Part shown: piece by piece, positions 1 through 11,949 of the stretch
Layout: each line of letters opens with the position of its first letter
Numbering within the stretch: the first letter of the stretch is position 1
Source: Cryptomeria japonica
Taxonomy: Eukaryota > Streptophyta > Pinopsida > Cupressales > Cupressaceae
Length of the DNA stretch: 64,000 bases
NCBI RefSeq assembly: GCF_030272615.1
Contig: NC_081415.1
Coordinates: forward strand, 107,636,406-107,700,405
Direction of reading: 5' to 3'
Notes under the pieces: generated by a model
The model's input: only the letters and a program-made list of their open reading frames with translations
Database searches by the model: none
Told to the model about the DNA's origin: nothing
Made by a program: the position numbers and the translations under genes

Positions 1-990
1 CATCCCTTGAATATTTCAATAATACTAATAATACTAACTACTTCCTATTACTTATAAAAACCCAAAAAATTACAAAGAGATGCAACTTTAACTCGTTCTA
101 ATTGTTCTAGTTGAATCATGTACTAAAAGTAAGATCGTCTTCTAGATGATTTTGTTTTTGTTTTATTTGCTTCAATTTTATTTTGCTTGACCCTTTTAAT
201 AATCTTTTATGTTTGTTTTAATCGTGATCTAATTAATTTGGTGTGCGTGTATACCACCTTTTTTTGTTTTATAAGATTTTGTAATCAATAAAACTAATTT
301 ATTAAAATGAATTCAGAAATAGCCAACGGACAAACCTAGACACCGAAAGGCTTGGAAATCCGTTGCCACATCAACATTCCAACATTGGAAATCGGAAGAA
401 GAGCCCTTACCAAAATAACCTGATTCTCAACATTCCAAACAATAGATTTTAACGGGTCCTTTGTTCCAACGTCTATATTCGAATATTTGAACCAATTTGT
501 CCGTTCGAATATTTGAATATTTGAATCTATATTCGAGTATTTGAATTTTTGAATCAACTTCATAGCTTCCATTCTATTTCCTACAGCTGCTGTTCTGAGT
601 CTGTTCGCAATTCTGTGGAGTGGCCATGGACAGAAAGTGCCAAATGCTCTGTAAATCGGCACCATTTTAGAAAGGCCAAACATTTGCAGGTAACTTTTTT
701 GGGGCTTTCATTTCTGCTTTTCTTTTATAGGATTATATTCCTAATTATATTCTGTTATTTGAATTTTGAGTTATGATAAGGGGATGCCTTTTCTCGGTGA
801 TATTTTTATCAAATTGAATTGGGATTTTAAGTTATGTCGTAGATGGTTCAGGGTTTCATGGCTATGGAAATTATTTTGTTTAAGACCATTTTCATTTATT
901 CTCTTTGATCGGTCTTGATTCTTGAAATGGTTATTTATGACTGGATTTTTGGTCCTGCTAAGCGTGTATTATCTTGTACTGTTTTCGTTA
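1..990. repeat. Upstream/first-exon block, copy A of a two-copy duplication
   Basis: This block aligns along its length with 17985-18690. Shared landmarks in the same order are the words about threefold 'aatacta/aatactt', the phrase CCACATCAACATTCCAACA, the 'attcgagtatttgaat' runs, CAGCTGCTGTTCTGAGTCTG, a short coding end followed by GTA, and an AT-rich stretch ending near GAAATGGTTATTTATGA. Divergence is moderate with small indels. It covers the presumed promoter, first exon and start of intron 1 of the MS5/SDI1-like pseudogene. Confidence 0.75.
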
Positions 991-2080
991 AGTTAAAAAT
1001 GGTTTAAAATTTAGAATCAAATTGGAGGGTGTTTGTTAGAGAAAATTATTCACAGATATGGTTTGAAATTCGGAACAGATTGGAGGGTGTCTGAGGTCTG
1101 TTTAGAGATGATATGTTATCCATGATATACTTCGATTTTTCCCTTGGAATGCTTGGGATTTAGATAATATTAGTAAAAATGACTCTGATCTGGAATCTTA
1201 TTTATACCTTCAATTTTTGTCTAATTTTTTTCAGCCTTAAAGATTAGAATTAGGTTCTTACAGGATTTGATTTCGGTGAATGCTTCAAGCCCTAGATGGC
1301 CTGCATATAATATGGGTTTTAAGAGATGAGATTTGTCTTGCTTTCGGTGACTTTTTCTTCGGTTCTGTGTTATTACTATCCCAAGTATTGATGGTTTAGT
1401 TTTACTTGTGAGTTTTGGATTTTGTTTGAAGGCCAACCATTCAGAAGCTCCTGCCGTAGAGTGTGGTTGATGATGTTTGTCAATTCAAATCTCATTACAG
1501 CAGAGAAACCCTCGCATGAATGCATCCAATTTTTCATGGACCTCATTCCCTCTTTCTTTTTATGAATGTCCTTGTTGCAAGGAATATTCGACTGCAGGAG
1601 CATGCATATGAAACATCCTTGTTCTAAGAAATATCTATGGAGTAGACAACATGAGCCTGTTCTTCAATGTTTCATGTATGGTGGGGTTTGTTCTGAACTT
1701 CTGTGTATTGCAATAGCTCTGTTTTGGGCTGCAATTAATGCAGGAGGCAGGGTAGATAGTGTTCTGAAAGACATGGACATGGCGATGGCAGCGTTCAAGT
1801 CACTGTCGAATTGTAGCTCTGTTCAGGCCATTGCCAGACAAGGATGCAGGAAACATTTGCTCAAAGATGACTCTCCAAGATTAAATTAAAAGGGCAGTTC
1901 TCTGATCATTATATGATCTGTAAACTTATTCTCTGCTTTTTGGGCATTCAAAGGCTCAGGGGAAGAAATTTCAAGCTTCTATGGAACAAGAGGCTACAGG
2001 ATTACTTGACAACTAGGGTTGGTCTTATATGCAACAATCCAATTATATTGTTACAGAGGGTGTATACAGACACACTAAAC
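560..2080 (+). pseudogene. SDI1/MS5 (POLLENLESS 3-like) TPR protein pseudogene, copy 1
   Basis: Intact members of this plant family are soluble TPR proteins of roughly 300 residues; Arabidopsis MS5 acts in male meiosis and the SDI proteins in sulfur-starvation responses. Three pieces are visible here in gene order. Exon 1 ends with KAKHLQ at 689 and is followed by a GTAACT donor. Exon 2 (about 1713-1890) gives ALFWAAINAGGRVDSVLKDM, the family's conserved TPR segment, but its first 30 or so bases and the acceptor are deleted, and about 20 residues are missing after KDM. Exon 3 (about 1954-2070) gives GKKFQASMEQEAT and GWSYMQQSNY, interrupted by an in-frame TAG at about 2011. It is clearly broken. 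Intron sequence is retained, so it is not a processed copy. The family call comes from remembered family motifs, not from a search. Confidence 0.68.
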
Positions 2081-3240
2081 AACATATTAAATGCAGTATA
2101 AAGACAGGTACAAGATTATATACACTGATTTACCGAAGTTTATTGTAGATTATATACACTGATTTTCCTTATTATAGATCTTTTATTATATTTGCTACCT
2201 CATTTGTTTACTTACGTTAATATGAGAAAAAGGTTACTGTTACCATTACAAACATATTAGTGATCTATCTATTTTCATATTTAAACATAATAGAATTTTT
2301 AATAATCTATTCTATTTATTTTGAAATCTTAAAAAATGTTAGTGAATGATTTTATGTGAGATAAACATATTCATCAATTAAGCCATCAGTAGGTGACTTG
2401 CTAGATGCTTACTATATATATTTCATGTTTCTTCATACGAATTACTGCAACACTGCAAATATTTTGAGGGTTTCTGGTGCTTCATAATCATTTCTATTTT
2501 ATACTGTTCTTTGCCTTAAAGGATAGATCTGTACAATCTCATGATCTCTTCCACCATCTCTGTCACTATTTTCATTGATTTAGTCATTTTTTTCCGAGAC
2601 ACCCCACAAAGTTTCAGAAAGATTTCTCTTCACTACTTACGGGACTAGTTGGTCCCGAATTTTCAATGAAAACAAAAGATCTCTACAACCAGACTTGAGC
2701 TGTAATGCCACAAACTAAATTCTATTTATAGAATGACATTTTGCCAATGATCAAACTGATGATAAAGTTATTCTTCTCTATGCCTATAGACCTATTCAAT
2801 ATCAAACTCCAAATTTAGTAGCTACAACCAAATTTCACATGTCATTTTAGTTGTTTATCATTTCTTGGGTTTCAATTCTTCTTTGATATTGTACTAGATT
2901 TCTTTTCTGCTTTGATTTTGCAGAGTTTCGGTGGGGTTTTTCTGTGTTAGAGAAATCTGTAAGAGGCGTGTTTTTGTAGTATGTCTTAAAATGGTTAGGA
3001 ATTTTGTGGTTCATGATAAACATCTAGACTCGTTGCAGATGTTGTCTTAAGTTTTGGAATAGATTAGAAAGAATGTATGCAAGTTAGGCATGTTCTGTTG
3101 TTTGAATTTTGTGGTCTGTTAAGGTGTTGCCTGAGGCTGTTATATATGAAATAATTTGATTTTAACCTGTAATGGTTGAGGTTTAAATAACATTAATAGA
3201 ATTGATTGTGATCTAGATTCTTTTTTATTCTTTTTGACTC
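2081..3240. other. AT-rich spacer between the two pseudogene copies
   Basis: No coding match is seen. The right half (about 2940-3297) resembles intron 1 of copy 1, for example the phrase around 'aatagaattgattgtgatctagattctt' corresponding to 1160-1200. No exon 1 equivalent for copy 2 could be recognised here. Confidence 0.5.
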
Positions 3241-4524
3241 TCATGAAAGGATAGATTTCAATGTTTCATGTATGCTGGGATTTGTTGTGTATTGCAGTTG
3301 GTGGACAAAGAGTCTGACAGAACAATAGCTCTGTTTTTGGAGGCAATTTATACAGGAGACAGGAGAGACAGTGTTCTACTTCTGAAAAAGACTAGGCAAT
3401 TGTCAACAAGTAAGCTCAGGTAACAAATATTTCACATTTTTTTTCCTTCGTGTTTACAATTTTTTGTCTCGCTGTTTTTACTGTGAATTTGCTTGAATGA
3501 GAATTTTAGTCATTTATAGTTATGTATTCTTTTTTTGTCCACTTAATAAAGGGCCTTTCAACCAGTGGAGAGCTACCACATCTATTTCAAGATCTATACA
3601 AATTGACCATGGGTAATTGAACAATGTTATGCACAAATTTTCCTTAATTTTTTTTAAATGTATAGAAAATTCATATATATCCTCTATCGGTAAAAAAATA
3701 AATAAAATGATTTGGTCATTAAATTCTGTATAACCTTAATACAAAAATGCTGAATACAGGTAGTTGGATATGGCTATGATGGCTACTTTCATTCAGGATA
3801 TGAAGCAAAAGAGAGAAGTGTAGCTCAATTTGCAACATTCAGGATATAAATACAGTTTCCAATAATTCTGAATGGACTCTTTACAGGACAATGGACAGTA
3901 TGCAACTTCTCTTCATCCTTACTCTGTTTCAATCTTGTTTGAATTTCTTTGATAATAATCTGCTGTCCAGAGTTTCTATAGTGACGTCTATAAGTAGGAT
4001 TTTGGATCCCAAAAGGTACCAAGTATCTAACATTGCTATCAAATGAATAAAATATTTTTAGAGCAATACAAATAACTGTTCTTTCACTTTGGCAATTAAA
4101 GAGACTAAACATTAAGATAATGTTGTTTCTTCCATTCAAAGTTATTGTATTGATTTGGAAAAGGAATTTAAGTTTTCTTACAATTGCCTTTCCTAAGAGT
4201 CTCGGACAATATACTGCTGGATTTGAATACTCCCAAATTACACACTGGACTTGAATGCTGACAAATAATCATCACTGGATGGCCAGATTGCACAGTTGAA
4301 GCACAGGCTCAACTTAATTCATCAGAGTTTTGCATTTCAAGTTTCGATGGAACAAGAGGCTACAAGATCTCAGAAGAAGAAAGTTCAAGTTTTTATAGAA
4401 CAAAAGGCTACAAGGGTACAAGTTTTTATAGTCCAATTGTACAAAAGGGTACAAGATTACTTGGAATTGGATTGGATGTATACATGCAATAGTCCAATTG
4501 TACTGCTGGAGAGGCTGTATCGAG
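3240..4524 (+). pseudogene. SDI1/MS5 (POLLENLESS 3-like) TPR protein pseudogene, copy 2
   Basis: A splice acceptor (GTGTATTGCAG, ending 3297) precedes exon 2, which reads LVDKESDRTIALFLEAIYTG then DRRDSVL before running into unrelated codons and a TAA at 3421. This preserves the 30 bases deleted from copy 1 and fits the phase-0 join after the AKHVQ end of exon 1. Exon 3 (about 4330-4524) reads FAFQVSMEQEATR, then repeats part of itself in frame (KVQVFIEQKATR, then VQVFIVQ), and continues with a shifted frame resembling RLLG-GWVYMQQSN up to GAG|GTAGGT, a good donor. The substitutions, the frame change and the missing middle exon make this a pseudogene. It lies in the same orientation as copy 1, consistent with tandem duplication. 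Confidence 0.66.
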
Positions 4525-5450
4525 GTAGGTACAAAACTCGAGATCCTATATATTTTGTATATTTTGTAATAGTCATTTTTCTACTTTCAAACAAGGTTCT
4601 GCATTTTCTAGTCATGCTTAAACATTTTTTTTCTTTTTATGAATGTGAAGTCTAATCATTTAACTAGAGACAACAATATGTAGAATTTGGTATATGCATA
4701 AACTCTAATATTTTAATTAATTATTTAATTGAATATTAAACATTTAATTTTAAATTAAATTTTCTATTGAAGTAATTTTTAAATTTTAAGACAAACTATT
4801 AAACTTTTTTTAATAGTTTATTAAAGAGTTTACTAAAATCTTAAATCAATTTAGATTATTAATTTAATATATATTATAATTTTCAAACTCAACATAAATT
4901 TTCTAATTGATTCATTTTTTATTTTTTCTTTGTTTTCTCCCTTGTTTATAATCTTTCCTTTTAATACTTTCTTTTCATTATTTTATTATTAATTTATTTA
5001 AGTAATTTTTAACTACTAATTAAATAATAAATATATTTATATCTTTTTAGAAGATTAATTATAGGTTTTATAATTTAAATAGAAATGGTTCAAGACAATC
5101 TCCTAAAATATGCATCACCTTGATACATCAAAGCAATGCAATCCAAATATGTAAAAAGCATTATCTAGTATTACTATAGTTTAATGAATGGAGTATAATA
5201 ATTACATCTCATTGATATTTTTCATGTGGCATTTCTTTATCATATTGATCTCGCTACAATGGTCTAATATTTTCTTGTAAGAATTTACTCTTATCATTCT
5301 TGATTCTTAGAACTATCATCTTTGTAACAATCTAATCTATTGAACCATGTAACAATCTAATCTATTGTAACATATCACCAAAGTTTTCTATGTATTTATT
5401 ATTTGTTTCAAGTTATTAAGTGTTCATTCTCTTGTATACTCAAGTAATCA
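4525..5450. other. AT-rich DNA, nothing recognised
   Basis: Very AT-rich, with no coding signal on either strand. The only local structure is a short direct repeat of TGTAACAATCTAATCTATTG at about 5325 and 5349. Confidence 0.5.
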
Positions 5451-5454
5451 TTAT

Positions 5455-5625
5455 GAATTTCCCTCTTGTTTTAATGGATGAATACATATCTTGTTTTGAT
5501 GGATAAATGATGAATTCTAATCTTGTTTTGATGGATGGATACCTATCCTACCTTGATGAATAGATGTCTATCATATTTTCATGGATAGATGATGAATGGA
5601 TGTTTATTGATAGTTGATTCAAAAG
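5455..5625. repeat. Degenerate minisatellite, about 30-bp unit
   Basis: The phrase CTTGTTTTGATGGATGRATA recurs about five times with decay, alternating with GATGAAT words, between 'ccctcttgttttaatgg' and 'gatgaatggatgtttattg'. No coding role is seen. Confidence 0.65.
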
Positions 5626-5854
5626 GATGTTTTGGCCAAATCTTTTGAAATCATTCATTGATCATTGTGTTTCTTACTCTCTACCAAAGCATGATATTAT
5701 ATGCGTAGCTTCTTCTATTTGTGTGAAATTATATGCTAGATTTTATTATTCATGCTAATTTTGGATTGTTAGGCATTCTTGTGAAAGGTCAAATATTCAT
5801 CAAGTTAGGAAGAATTATGGGGAAGCATAAAGTTTCATGGTTGGGTGAAAAAGT

Positions 5855-6260
5855 GCTCTGACAATGTTCTCTCCCATGATCTCTCCCCTCTCTTATTTCT
5901 CTCACCTTTCTCTCTCCCCTCTATAGGCCTCTCTCACCCTCTCCCTCTCTACCTCACCTTCTCTCCTTGCCCCCATCTATATCACACTACCTCCCTCCCT
6001 CTCTCTTCTCTTCCTCTCTTATTTTTCTCTCCACTCCATTCTCTCGATCACTACCTCCTCCTCCCACTCTCTCTCTCCCCATCCTCAAGTATCCTACCCA
6101 TTCCCTCTCTCTATCTTCACTTCTACCTCTCCATCTCTATCTTATTACCCACCCCTCTCTCTCCATCTATCTCTCTCATGTTTATCTCTCATGTCTATCT
6201 CTCCCCTAGGTTTCTTACCGCTCTCTAGGCTCTAGACCTCATCTTTATATCTCTCCTCTC
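5855..6260. repeat. Pyrimidine-rich (CT)n-type tract
   Basis: About 400 bases of almost pure C and T on the plus strand, built from TCTC, CCCTCTC and CTCCCTCT words. Long open frames over it on the plus strand are simple-sequence artefacts rich in Ser, Leu and Pro. Homopurine-homopyrimidine tracts of this kind can adopt triplex structure, but nothing here shows a function. Confidence 0.9.
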
Positions 6261-6303
6261 TAGTTCTTTGTCATAACCCTTTTCTTGGACCTTGATATGA
6301 CTT

Positions 6304-6329
6304 GCTATTATTATTATTATTATTATTAA
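6304..6329. repeat. (ATT)n microsatellite
   Basis: About eight uninterrupted ATT units beginning in 'gctattattatt'. Confidence 0.9.
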
Positions 6330-6424
6330 TTTTTTGAGCAATGTTAGTTGGAGATGAAAATTGAATAAGGTTGGAATTAGTTTTAAAAGAAGAATTAAAT
6401 AGTGGTGACACACTCATGAGGTCA

Positions 6425-6850
6425 TAATTTACTTGGAAATTGTTTATTTCCTCAATATTCTAATTGAGCACATGGTGTAGGAGAAATAAGAAGATTTTAG
6501 AAAAGAAAATTTAAATCCAAATATTAAAGAATAAATATTATATTTAGCAAATATATGACATGGGAGTTATAAAATTATTCTATGACAAGAATAATTCTAT
6601 TCATGGTTTTTTCTTATGACAAAGGAGTTACAAAATTCATTCTTGATAAAATGGAGGAAAATTCAAATTCAAATTTTGAATGCATGGTCAAATGTAACCC
6701 CTTTATGACAATAATCATTTTTGCATAAAATTAATTTAGAAATTACGTATTCTCTTAATATGTAATTTAGCACATGTTGTAGGAGAAAATGAGAAGGTTC
6801 TAGAAGAGAATCTCAAATTTAAATTTTTGCATGTTGTAGTACCCCTCTCT
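6425..6850. repeat. Two diverged copies of an approximately 90-base phrase
   Basis: The segment around 6440-6530 (…GAGCACATGGTGTAGGAGAAA…) is repeated around 6750-6835 (…TAGCACATGTTGTAGGAGAAA…), each followed by AGAAG, a TTTTAGAA/TTCTAGAA word and 'aaatttaaat'. A related phrase, 'tatgacaataat…ttgcat', occurs at 6706 and again at 8395. This looks like decayed transposon DNA; no coding region was found. Confidence 0.55.
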
Positions 6851-9800
6851 CGATCGGACTTTTTAGATTCATGTTTTCACTTCAGTTGACTTTTTCAGTG
6901 GATATTAGTGGATACATTATATTGTGATATTTTACTTAGACATTATAATATGATGTGTTATACTTTAATTTGAGTTTCAGTGTATGTTGTTCATTCAATA
7001 TTTCCTTATTAACAGTTAAATGTTATTATATTGGATTATTGACATGGACTAACACATTTATTTTATGTGTATGATGCGATATATATATGTTATCATGTTT
7101 GTAAGAGTATGGGGTGCGAGGAGATGATTTTCTTTCATTCACTTCGATGAGATAGGGAACACCATGATTCTCCTTCACTGGTGTGTCTACTGTGTTCATA
7201 TATATATGCATATGTGGTTTGTTGATGCAGGAAATTGTAGGTACAAGTACCATGTAGGTACGAGGTATCAACTCCACCTGGCTTCATAGGTTTGAGCATA
7301 CCTTATTGACCTGCTGGAAATGGAGGAGATAGTCATAATCTTGGAATGACAAACCAACAACCTTGTCTTCACCAAATGATTGTTTGGGTCCACATGAGAC
7401 TTGGATGGGGTTAAGGGTTTGGGAGAGGTTACTAGGATAACCCAAGATGGGGGTCGGGACCTATGGAGGCCTGTCAGGGTAGCCATACCAAGCTATGTGA
7501 TGACACTCTTCCCTTATCATCACTAGTGTGTAGTCTTGCTGGTTTCACCTGAATTTTGATGTGGAGTCATGTTCTACGAGTTTTTACTTCATATGAGTCT
7601 TTTCAATATTGTGATTTTGGCCATGTGTGTGTGCATACCTTTAGGTTTCTAGTGGGTCTTATTTATATCTTCTAGCACGGTGGGGTGGTTCTTTTTGAGC
7701 CACATGGTCGAGTGGCAGTGCCACTTTCCATCGAGTGTGTTTGTTCCTTCTTGCAGAGTTGGCTTCACAGGTGTTCCAGTCACGCTTGGATTCAAGCATC
7801 TTGTTATCCACTTGTATCCCATTTGTTAAGGATCATTCTTTGTATATCTTGGACCTTTTATGGTCAGTTGTTATTAATTTGATATGTATGCCTTCACGAC
7901 AAGATGTAAATTGTAATGTAAACATTATCTGAGTTTTGAAACTTAGTGATTTAATGGAATGCAATGTACTTTTTATGTTATGATGCAAGCAATGTATGAA
8001 TGTAAATTAAATGTTAATGCATATGTTTCATTCAAATATTAGATGTATTGTAAGGGCTATATTTCTAATGAATGAACTTAAACATGTTATCGATATTTAA
8101 GACTATTGGATGAATTAACCATTGATTAAGTATAATTATGTTTTTAAGTTTAATCAACTTAATTGGATTAATTAATGTTGAGCAAAGTTAGTTGTAAACC
8201 ATGTTAACCAAGTTGGGAAACCCTTTAGGCGTTAAGTTAAGTCTTACGTTGTGTAATCTAAACTTAATGTTAACTCAATATATCATTATACTTATTAAAG
8301 TTTAAAAATAAAAAAATATTTGCACTCATTTCTAGTGTTTTAGTTTTATCCCTTCAGGGTTTCTTGGCAGGGCATTACTCATGTAGCTCCTACTATGACA
8401 ATAATAATTTTGCATGGAAATTATTTTGAGAAAAAGAATTTTTGAATTAATTAATTATTTTGGTAGTGGGAAATGGTTCTCTTTTTCTATATATTGAACA
8501 CTAGATTTTCAAAAAAGGGGAGTACATTTTGGTTTTATGTAATGAAATAGGTGTTGAATTGTTAAGATATTAGTTTTAAATTTATGTTAGTTGTAGGAGG
8601 AAATTTTGTAGGAATTTTGCAGGGATTTTACTTCGAGGATTTGGAGAAGATCTTCACCAAGCTACAAGGCAAGGATTGGGGAAGGATAGGTGACAAAATG
8701 ATATGAGAAATAATCTCTTAGGGGGAAGTATAATGGGTCTAACTCTTGTTAATGCTCCTCTTATTGAAGTTTTAATATGGAAATATATGTTTTAAATTTG
8801 GACTTTTCTTTCAACAAATATTTTGTCTCTAAAGAGTTTATTATCTCCATAGTGATGGGAAAAGATTCCCCTTGGGTTTTAAATGAATAAATTTTGCAAG
8901 AGGCAAATGATCAAATAACACTTAAGAGAGTCATATGGATAATCAAATATTAAGAGATCTATTACTTTGATTTAGTTTTACTTAGGATGTGGAAATATAA
9001 TAGTTAAATATTGTTATTAAACAAATTAGTTGATTTAAGGAAACAAAGGAAAAAGGGAAATGATAATGCACCTTGGAAATATTTTGCACAAGTTAAGATA
9101 ATTGAAATTACTGCAAGCATTGGTTTCTTTTTCATAGTATCACTAGTTAGCCTCAAATAATTCTAACAGTAAATAAATTCCCTTGGAGGCATTTAATATA
9201 AAAATTTAAGTTCTTTATTTATTGGACATCTAAAATACCCTTTTTGTACTTCAATTAGTGTAAAGGATAAATGGATTTACCTCCCAAGTAAATATGTTTA
9301 GATTTGTAACTACCATTTTTAGGTATAATAATATGAACTAATTCAAACTTTGAATATTAAATTGTTCTTTATGCAAAGTTAGATTAAATTAAGATATGGA
9401 TTAAACTTAACTTATTTGGCCAATTCTCAAATTAAATACTCATTTTTTGTTTGTAATCAAACCTAGTTTTGAAGGTGAAATAAAGTAGAATTTTGTTATT
9501 CTAGATTATTGGACCCATATTCTTATCAAGCACAAGAAAACCTATCCCTTGATCACTTAGGGAATTAAATAATAAATTTAATTGAAGTAAATTTTAGGAG
9601 CAAGCATTAGCTCACTTTTAAGAATTTAAAATTGAAAGGATTTATATTTGCAGAAAATACTCATGGATAAAGTTAACGTTACTTGAAGTGAAGAAAAAAG
9701 AGTTCGTTATAGTTCAAAAGCAACTAGAAATAGATTGATTAGAATTGTTTATTAGGAGACTTAGTATTATGTACTTTGGTTAATTAGCAAGTGTATAGAC

Positions 9801-9860
9801 TCTTTTCTAATCTTTATTTTTTAAAACAACTAGTAATTAAGAATCATGTCGTTATTTTGA
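6851..9860. other. Intergenic DNA with retrotransposon-like texture, no gene recognised
   Basis: Only short open frames occur. The part from about 7180 to 7950 is less AT-rich and has TE-like phrases, and 'ggcagggcattac' at about 8368 would read GTAATGCCC on the minus strand, a word often found at the start of plant gypsy LTRs. No paired LTR, PBS or coding domain supports a formal call. From 8400 on it is plain AT-rich DNA. Confidence 0.4.
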
Positions 9861-9863
9861 AAC

Positions 9864-10310
9864 TTATTGTTGAATAGTTTTTCCTTCAAACAAGTGAGTA
9901 TTAATTCATTTCCAAAGTATTATTATTTGATAATTTTATTTTTATTTCAAGCAATTTAGTAGCTTTCAAGTATTAGGATTCACATTTAAAGTAATGATAT
10001 AATTTGTAGATGAAATTTATGTTACTTCATATGGAAGAATTAGTTTAGCTTATTATTAAAAGTTTTTCCTTTCAAACAAGTAGATGTTAAAATCATTTCC
10101 AAAGTCTTGCTATTCAATCATTTAATTTTCTTTCAAGCAAATTAGTATCTTTCAAGTATTAGGATTCATGTTTAAAGTGTAATGGTTTGTTCCAAAACAA
10201 TTATATCTTGTGAGTAATTCAAATCTTTTTTATAAGTATCATTCAAAGTATCATAGTTTCCAAGCAATTAGTACCTTCGGGTATTTAGTTCAAGTTTCAA
10301 AGTTTTAATT
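9864..10310. repeat. Tandem repeat, unit about 186 bp, 2.4 diverged copies
   Basis: Unit 1 starts at 9864 and unit 2 at 10050. Both contain, in order, AGTTTTTCC, TTCAAACAAGT, ATCATTTCCAAAGT or its variant, TTTCAAGCAA, and CTTTCAAGTATTAGGATTCA followed by TTTAAAGT. A partial third unit (10235-10308) keeps the CAAGCAATTAGTA and GGGTATTTAG portions. No coding region. Confidence 0.75.
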
Positions 10311-10499
10311 ATTATCATAATTTCTTTTCTAAGAAAATACTATTCCGAAGTAGCTAATTTGCTATGTTCCTTTCACTTATGTAAAATTTACACCTTATTT
10401 TTTTATTTCGAGTGATAATTTCTTGTATATAATGGTTTTCTTTTTTAAGTTGTATTAGTATATTGCTTAGATTAAGTTTCATGAATTCAAAGTTAGATT

Positions 10500-11560
10500 C
10501 TTAGATAGACAACTAAACAAGAGGAGTTGAAAACAAAAACCTTAGTAGCATTTGGTATCTATGGTGCCGTTGGGTCACACTTATGGGTAATGTTGTCGTG
10601 TTGAACTCCTGCACTTAACGACTAATAAAGTTGCAACAATAGTGTCTGTGGCATCATCTCTAAAATGAATGTAATATAAATGCTTCAAATCACAAATGCA
10701 ATATGGATCTAAAGCAATAATGAAAATCTGAAAATCAATGATGTGTAGATCTAAAACTTAAATCGAGATATGAAAATAACATGAAACCATACCAAATCCC
10801 AAGGAAAAGGTACATGCCAATCAACAATTGATGATCTCCTTGTTATTCTTCAATATCTCCTAAAGCTTCCATGAATTGTAATTTTTTTTATGAAGGCTTG
10901 ATTGATGAATGAATTTATTGATTTAGATTTCATGCAAAAGTTGCTCTTTCACTTCATAAGGATCTCCTTTCAAATTGCTATATTCTTATCCTCAAATGAG
11001 GGTAAGAAAGGCTTTATACATGAAACCCTAACATTATCATACTACCCAATTAAGCTCCCAAAAATTAAGGAAAAAAGTTTGGGACCATGGTGGTGACCAC
11101 CACGGTCCTATCAACTTCTTTTGAATTTCTTGGGATCCAAGATATCATGATTATAAAGTCAAATCCAAAATGGTAGGTCAATCCAAGATGTGTAAATATG
11201 TATAAATGTTCCATGAAGATTGAAATTAGGACATTATTAGGATTAATTTAAGATAAAATAAAAAGGGTGCACCTAGGTTCAAGGGCCCAATTTTACAATG
11301 TGTGACTTGAAGAAAGAGGACTTTAGATTTAATTAAATTAATAATTAAATTCCTAAAAAATCCCTATAAATGCAAGATGCAATGAGACACACGAAGTGAG
11401 ATCTAACCTAAGTGCGGAATTGGACAAACCTAATTAGGGCTGTACAATTATGACTCTATAATCACAAATCATCATAAGGCTAACCAAAACATCACAAATA
11501 TAGAACAATCATGAAACATGTATCAAACTAAGAATAAATAAGCACTCAAGCTCATACACT
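10500..11560. repeat. Putative LTR-like segment containing a GC-rich hairpin
   Basis: The order of features resembles the LTR at 57303-58532: a GATCTCCTTGTTATTCTTCAA-like phrase, a stretch of TGAATGAATT words, a GAAACCCTAAC word and then a short GC-rich hairpin (11082-11108) of the same design. No second copy or PBS could be paired with it, so this is a tentative call of a solo or truncated LTR. Confidence 0.35.
11082..11108. other. Near-perfect GC-rich hairpin
   Basis: Thirteen-base arms GGACCATGGTGGT and ACCACCACGGTCC pair with one mismatch around a single central G. The same ends (GGACC…GGTCC) recur at five sites between 57.6 and 63.5 kb. Confidence 0.8.
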
Positions 11561-11949
11561 ACAAGAAATGAAGCATGCAGAGTAAGATCAAAGTACCATA
11601 GAATGATTTACATCCAAATTTTAAATGACACAACCATAGGCACATATCAAAATCCATGTCAGGAAGCAAGAAAGAAAAAAAGAAAACCAAAACCAAGCAA
11701 TAACAATCCACAACCAACTCCCTCATTATCCAGCTCCTCAAATAGATCCATGGTCTCTCCTCATCTACCTAAAACAAGCAATAACAACCTCCCTCCTCTC
11801 TATTCCCATCCTCATCCCCTTGTATCCAATTTGCTCTATACTATGAGAGGAGATAATCTTGACATCCTAACTACATGTGGGATCTTCTCTCTCCACCAAT
11901 ATGCATATCTGATTGTGGTACCTGATTCATGCACTCCACCCTCAAGATC

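Noticed and set aside
5845-6228. 127-codon plus-strand open frame
   Set aside because: It lies wholly in the CT-rich simple tract; residues are Ser/Leu/Pro repeats dictated by the tract.
7026-7932. Several short frames around 7.0-7.9 kb as a possible gene
   Set aside because: Frames overlap on both strands, have no domain, and the DNA reads as retroelement non-coding sequence.
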